Position numbers and translations under genes: made by a program. Of a stretch of 55,020 bases of DNA, positions 51,191 to 55,020 are shown piece by piece. Below the pieces are notes generated by a model. The model ran no database searches. It was not told the DNA's origin and saw only the letters and a list, made by a program, of their open reading frames with translations. Every line of letters begins with the position of its first letter. Position 1 is the stretch's first letter. Source of the DNA: CAYQDR01 sp964416315 (lineage in GTDB: Bacteria; Methylomirabilota; Methylomirabilia; Rokubacteriales; DASRDR01); assembly GCA_964416315.1 (NCBI GenBank), contig CAYQDR010000016.1:1-55020 (forward strand), given 5' to 3'.

Positions 51191-52344
51191 TGCGACCCGC
51201 GTTCGATCGGGCCGAGTACGCGGCGCGGTTGCGGCGGACTCGGACCGCTATGCGCGAGGCGGGCCTCGACGTCCTCCTGGTCTTCCACCAGGAGCACATG
51301 GTCTACCTTACGGCCTACGACCAGATCGGCTACTGGGTCTACCAGGTGCTCATCGTCCCGGTGGCCGACGAGCCGATGACGGCGCTCGTCCGCAAGGTCG
51401 ACGAGCTGCTCGTGCGCGACGGCGGCATCGTCGAGGATGTCCGCGTCTGGCTGGACGACGCGACACGGGATCCCGCCCGGCAGACGGCCGAAGTCCTGGC
51501 CGACCGCGGGCTCCTTCGCGGGAAGCGCATCGGGATCGAGCGCAAGAGCCACGCCCTCCTACCGTACTACTACGACCTCCTGCGGGACGCCCTCCGGGAG
51601 GCCGAGTTGGTGGACGCCTCCGATCTCGTGGCGGAGCTGCGCCTGATCAAGTCGCCCGCGGAGATCGAGTGCATGCGACGGGCCGGGGAGATCATGGACG
51701 CGGGCGTCGAGGCTGCCTGGGCCGCGCTCCGTCCGGGAGTCCGGGAGTGCGATGTCCACGCGGCGGTCGTCGCCGCGATGTACCGGGCCGGCGGCGAGCA
51801 TCCCTCGGTCGCGCCGCCGATGGGGAGTGGGCCGCGGACGCTGACGCAGACGCACGGCGCGGCGACCACCCGCCAAGTCCAGGCGGGCGAGCCCTTCCTC
51901 CTCGAGGTCGGCGGCTGCTACCGCCGCTACCACGCGGTCTGCATGCGCACGGCGTCGCTCGGCCCCCCGGACGGGCGCATGCGGTCCATGTACGAGGCGA
52001 TCCGGGAGGCGTCCGACGCCGGGCTGGCGGCAATCAAGCCCGGCGTCCGGACGGCCGACCTCGCCCGGTGGGTCCACGAGCAGATGGCCGGGCGCGGCTA
52101 CTCGCGCCGCGGGCAGCACGTCGGCTACGGCATCGGCCTCGGCTACCCCCCGACCTGGATCGACAATCTCCGGATCAAGGAGACCGACCCGCACGTCCTC
52201 CAGGCGGGAATGACCTTCCTCTTCCACGCGGGGCTCCTCGCCCCCGACGCGAGCTTCTACGTGGCGCTCGGGGACCCGGTCCTGGTCACCGCCACGGGGC
52301 ACGAGCGGCTCACGCGGCTGCCCCGCGACCTGCCCGTCAAGTGA
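51187..52344 (+). CDS. M24 peptidase-fold protein, creatinase/ectoine-hydrolase type
   Basis: 385 residues. N-terminal creatinase domain (FDRAEYAARLRRTRTAMREA, GLDVLLVFHQEHMVYLTAY) and pita-bread domain. The metal-site residues of prolidases are altered: LLEVGGCYRRYHAVCMRTAS has Glu-x-Gly-Gly and no second Asp, and the last Glu is replaced in VTATGHERLT. Catalytic His candidates remain in TQTHGAATTR and GQHVGYGIGLGYPP. This resembles metal-independent creatinase and ectoine hydrolase (DoeA) rather than aminopeptidases. Substrate is inferred to be a guanidino, cyclic amidine or N-acyl compound. Confidence 0.85.
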   Translation: MMRPAFDRAEYAARLRRTRTAMREAGLDVLLVFHQEHMVYLTAYDQIGYWVYQVLIVPVADEPMTALVRKVDELLVRDGGIVEDVRVWLDDATRDPARQTAEVLADRGLLRGKRIGIERKSHALLPYYYDLLRDALREAELVDASDLVAELRLIKSPAEIECMRRAGEIMDAGVEAAWAALRPGVRECDVHAAVVAAMYRAGGEHPSVAPPMGSGPRTLTQTHGAATTRQVQAGEPFLLEVGGCYRRYHAVCMRTASLGPPDGRMRSMYEAIREASDAGLAAIKPGVRTADLARWVHEQMAGRGYSRRGQHVGYGIGLGYPPTWIDNLRIKETDPHVLQAGMTFLFHAGLLAPDASFYVALGDPVLVTATGHERLTRLPRDLPVK

Positions 52345-52363
52345 CGCGACCCGGGAGGGCCTC

Positions 52364-52903
52364 ATGTTCGAGCTCGTCCTGAGCGGTGGCACGGTCGTCG
52401 ACGGCACCGGGGCCCCGGGCTATCGAGCCGACGTCGGCGTGACCGGCGAGACGATCATCGCCATCGGGGACCTGGGGCGGGCGGAGGCGCGGCGCGTGAT
52501 CGACGCGACCGGCCTCGTCGTGGCGCCAGGCTTCATCGATCCCCACACCCACGCCGAGGGCGCGCTGCTCACCGACCCCCAGCACCCGATGGGGCTCCGG
52601 CAGGGGATCACCACGGAGTTCCTTGGGATCGACGGGATGTCCTACGCCCCGCTCTCGGGCCCGAACTACCGCCTGTACCGGCGCTGGCTCGCGGGCCTCC
52701 TCGGCGAGCCGCCCGAGGACCTCGACATGTCGAGCGTCGCCGCCTTCCGCCGCCACTACCACCGGAGGGTGCTCTGCGACGGTGATCACGGCGCCACCGC
52801 CCTTCGAGGCAACGCGCCTTCGGCTGCGAGCCCGGTGCCGGACGACGCGGCGGCGATGTTCACCGGGTACCACGGGACGTCGAGGTGCCCCGAACGTCCC
52901 TGA
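52364..52903 (+). pseudogene. D-aminoacylase-like amidohydrolase, C-terminally truncated
   Basis: The first 135 codons match N-acyl-D-amino-acid deacylases: LVLSGGTVVDGTGAPGYRAD, VVAPGFIDPHTHAEGALLTD with the HTH metal motif, QGITTEFLGIDGMSYAP and AAFRRHYHRR. Beyond about nt 52770 similarity disappears and the frame runs on to 52903 in random sequence. Normal length is near 500 residues, so the gene lost its last three quarters. RBS GGGAGG precedes the ATG. Confidence 0.8.
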
Positions 52904-52943
52904 CCCGAAACGAACACCACGATCTGACGGAGAGGAGTGACCC

Positions 52944-53895
52944 GTGGCCATCAAGCTGAAGCCGGTCCCGTCCGGGCGGCCGACCTTCCTCGACGCCCCG
53001 CGCTGTGACGACCTCGACCGCCTCGACGCGCACGTCGCCGTGATCGGGGTCCCGTTCGGAGTCCCCTACGACCTTCACCGGTCGACCATCTGCGCGACCG
53101 CGCCCCAGACGATCCGGGAGCAGTCGATGCGGTACGTGCCGCGCTACCGGACGCACTACGACTTCGACTTCGGGGGCGACCTGCTCGCCGGCAAGGACGT
53201 CAGGATCGCCGACATGGGGGACGTCCCGGTTACCGGCGGGCGCTGGGAAGACGGGCAGCGGACGACCACCGCCGCGATCCGGCAGATCCTCGACTGCGGC
53301 GCCGTGCCGGTCGTCCTCGGCGGCGAGCACTCGATCCCGATCCCCGTCTGGCGCGGCTACGAGGGCCGTGGCGACATGTTCGTCGTCCACGTCGACGCGC
53401 ACCTCGACTGGCGCGACGACATCGACGGAATCCGCGACGGGCTCTCGAGCCCGCTCCGGCGGGCGTCGGAGATGCCGTGGGTCTCGGGGGATGGCGCAGA
53501 TCGGGCTCCGCGGGTTCGGGAGCGCGCGACAGGAGGAGTTCGAGGCCGCCCGGAAGTACGGGAGCATCCTGGTGGGCGCGGAGGAGCTCCACCGCGTCGG
53601 CATGGACGAGATCCTGAAACGCATCCCGCCCTCCAAGCGCTACTACATCACGATCGACGCCGACGGGCTCGATCCCACCATCGCGCCCGGCGTGGCCTCC
53701 CCCGCTCCGGGCGGGGTGACCTACTGGGAGGTCACCAACCTGATCCGCGGACTCGCCGCGAGGGGTCGGATCGCCGGCTACGACTTCGTCGAGGTCGTCC
53801 CGAGCGCCGACGTCGCGAACATGACGAGCCTCCTCGCGGTCCGGCTCATCCTGAACCTGATCGGCGCGCTCGCGCACAGCGGGCAGATCGGCTGA
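52944..53895 (+). pseudogene. Ureohydrolase (agmatinase/guanidinobutyrase-like) with a frameshift
   Basis: Arginase-superfamily enzyme, about 316 residues if repaired. Manganese ligands are all present: His in VLGGEHSIPIPV, Asp-x-His-x-Asp in HVDAHLDWRDD, Asp-x-Asp in TIDADGLDPTIAPG. The frame breaks in a run of five G at 53486-53490: upstream it reads ASEMPWVSG, and with one G removed it continues MAQIGLRGFGSARQEEFEAA. This is either a real one-base insertion or a sequencing/assembly error; if an error, the gene is intact. GAGGAG precedes the ATG. Confidence 0.85.
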
Positions 53896-53937
53896 GCGCA
53901 CGCGGCGGCCGCCAGCGGGCCGCAGGGAGACGAGAGC

Positions 53938-54969
53938 ATGTCACAGGGTCCTCGCCACGTCCATCCCAATCCGGAGCGCGCCGGCGTGTTCTATCCGTTC
54001 GTCGGCGTCCCGACCTTCCTCCGCTCGGCGCTCTGTACCGACCTCGACAAGCTGGACGCCGACATCGCCATCATGGGGGCGCCCACCGACGAGGGGTCCC
54101 CGTTCATGCCGGGGTCGCGCTTCGGTCCCCGGGGGATCCGCGAGCACTCGATGCGCTTCGGTGCGCGCGGTGGCGGGATCTACGACCCGCAGGCGCGCCG
54201 GAACTACCTGGAGCACGAGATGACCCGGGGACGGATCGCGGACGCGGGGGACGCCGCGGTGCTGCCGACCAACGTCGTCGACACCTTCCACAACATCACG
54301 CAGCTGACGCAGAAGCTCCTCGACCGGGGTGCCCTCCCGGTCGTGCTCGGCGGAGACCACGCCATCAGCTTCCCCGTGGTGCGGGCCTTCACGGAGCCGC
54401 TCTACGTCGTCCACTTCGACGCCCACCTCGACTACGCGCCGTTCATCCACGGGATCGAGCTGAGCAACGCCCACGCGTTCCGCCACATCACCAAGATGCC
54501 GCACGTCCGGGGCCTCACCCAGGTCGGCATCCGGAGTCTCCGGAACACCCGCGAGATGCTGGAGGACTCCCTCCGGGACGGGAACCGCGTCGTCACCATG
54601 GAGGAGTTCCGGGATGTGTCCTGGCGCGGGTTCGTCCAGTCGATCCCGAAGGACGCCAAGGTCTACGTGTCGATCGACGTCGACGTCCTCGACATGCCCC
54701 TCGTCCCCGGCTGCGTCTCCGCCGAGCCCAACGGGATGAGCTATGCCCAGCTCCGCGACACGTTCACCGCCCTCGCCGAGCAGACCGAGATCGTCGGCTT
54801 CGACGTGGTGGAGGTGAACCCGCTGCTCGACGTCCCAACCGGGATCACCTCCTACCTCGCCGCCCACACGACGATCGAGTTCCTGGGGCGGATCTGCGAC
54901 CAGCCGCGCTGGAAGGCCGCGCGCGACGCCCGCGCCGCGAAGCGAGAGGCCGCCACGACGTCGCGTTAG
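53938..54969 (+). CDS. Ureohydrolase family protein (agmatinase-like)
   Basis: 343 residues, second member of the arginase superfamily. Ligands: VVLGGDHAISFPVV, HFDAHLDYAPF, VSIDVDVLDMPLVPGC; substrate-loop PTDEGSPFMPGSRFGPRGIR is typical of agmatinase-type enzymes. It releases urea (or a related amide) from a guanidino substrate. Follows the frameshifted paralogue by 42 bp; GGGAGA precedes the ATG. The two may form one enzyme system with different specificities. Confidence 0.9.
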   Translation: MSQGPRHVHPNPERAGVFYPFVGVPTFLRSALCTDLDKLDADIAIMGAPTDEGSPFMPGSRFGPRGIREHSMRFGARGGGIYDPQARRNYLEHEMTRGRIADAGDAAVLPTNVVDTFHNITQLTQKLLDRGALPVVLGGDHAISFPVVRAFTEPLYVVHFDAHLDYAPFIHGIELSNAHAFRHITKMPHVRGLTQVGIRSLRNTREMLEDSLRDGNRVVTMEEFRDVSWRGFVQSIPKDAKVYVSIDVDVLDMPLVPGCVSAEPNGMSYAQLRDTFTALAEQTEIVGFDVVEVNPLLDVPTGITSYLAAHTTIEFLGRICDQPRWKAARDARAAKREAATTSR

Positions 54970-55020
54970 CCCAACTTCCGCGCGCGCCGTGAAAGGTGCT
55001 GTGCTCTTGCCGGTGCAAGT
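54970..55020. promoter_or_regulatory. Start of the next intergenic region
   Basis: The last 51 bases hold the start of an intergenic region. GTGAAAGGTGCTGTGCTCT resembles the section around the ridA promoter (GGAAAGGTGCTTTACTCT), so a promoter for a gene beyond the window is possible. Confidence 0.3.

Overview
This 55 kb chromosomal window comes from a very G+C-rich bacterium. The gene set fits an environmental, soil- or groundwater-type lineage such as Candidatus Rokubacteria/Methylomirabilota: an ftsA-ftsZ-pgeF-yggS-proC-yggT-divIVA division string, many ABC importers for organic nitrogen, MmgE/PrpD proteins, and class III cyclases fused to other domains. That placement is an inference from gene content only; there is no rRNA or ribosomal protein here to test it.

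Layout. (1) 1-12.9 kb is dense core genome, all on the plus strand: ftsA (partial), ftsZ, pgeF, yggS, proC, yggT, divIVA, yggU, mtnA, a class V aminotransferase plus serA (serine synthesis), hisZ and purA. (2) 12.9-14.2 kb is the wreck of a RiPP (ribosomally made, modified peptide) locus: two related leader-like precursor peptides, the tail of a radical-SAM maturase broken by deletion and frameshift, and an internally deleted methyltransferase on the other strand. (3) 14.25-18.8 kb holds an intact NitT/TauT-type importer with two different permeases, a secreted histidine-phosphatase-fold protein and a DinB-like protein. (4) 18.83-37.8 kb is a tRNA-Lys integration hotspot. A 41-nt stretch equal to the 5' half of the intact tRNA-Lys(UUU) at 37356 recurs at 30562 (identical) and 18831 (one mismatch), and a degenerate 79-bp tandem array of the same half-tRNA lies at 30.4 kb. 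Two broken tyrosine recombinases end about 65 bp from a tRNA-Lys copy. Between these marks lie a catabolic/transport cluster (M19 dipeptidase, iron/polyamine-type ABC importer, 2-hydroxyacid dehydrogenase, two FAH-family enzymes), a DUF433/DUF5615 toxin-antitoxin pair, two large class III cyclase proteins, and gene fragments (SDR, IS1380-like transposase, PAS domain, tRNA 3' end). (5) 37.8-55 kb is a second accessory block for organic-nitrogen use: SDR, M20 peptidase, a polysaccharide deacetylase-DUF1989 fusion, RidA, two MmgE/PrpD proteins, a complete peptide-type ABC importer with a fused double ATPase, creatinase-fold M24 proteins, an amidohydrolase fragment and two ureohydrolases (one frameshifted).

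How the parts may work together. The right-hand block reads as uptake of a peptide-like or guanidino compound followed by hydrolysis (M24 creatinase/ectoine-hydrolase type, ureohydrolases), with RidA cleaning up imines and MmgE/PrpD enzymes acting on carbon skeletons. The substrate is not known. The 19-28 kb block reads as uptake and ring or acylpyruvate cleavage of a small organic acid. Many genes in the accessory regions are intact beside clear pseudogenes, so the region appears to be turning over by insertion and deletion.
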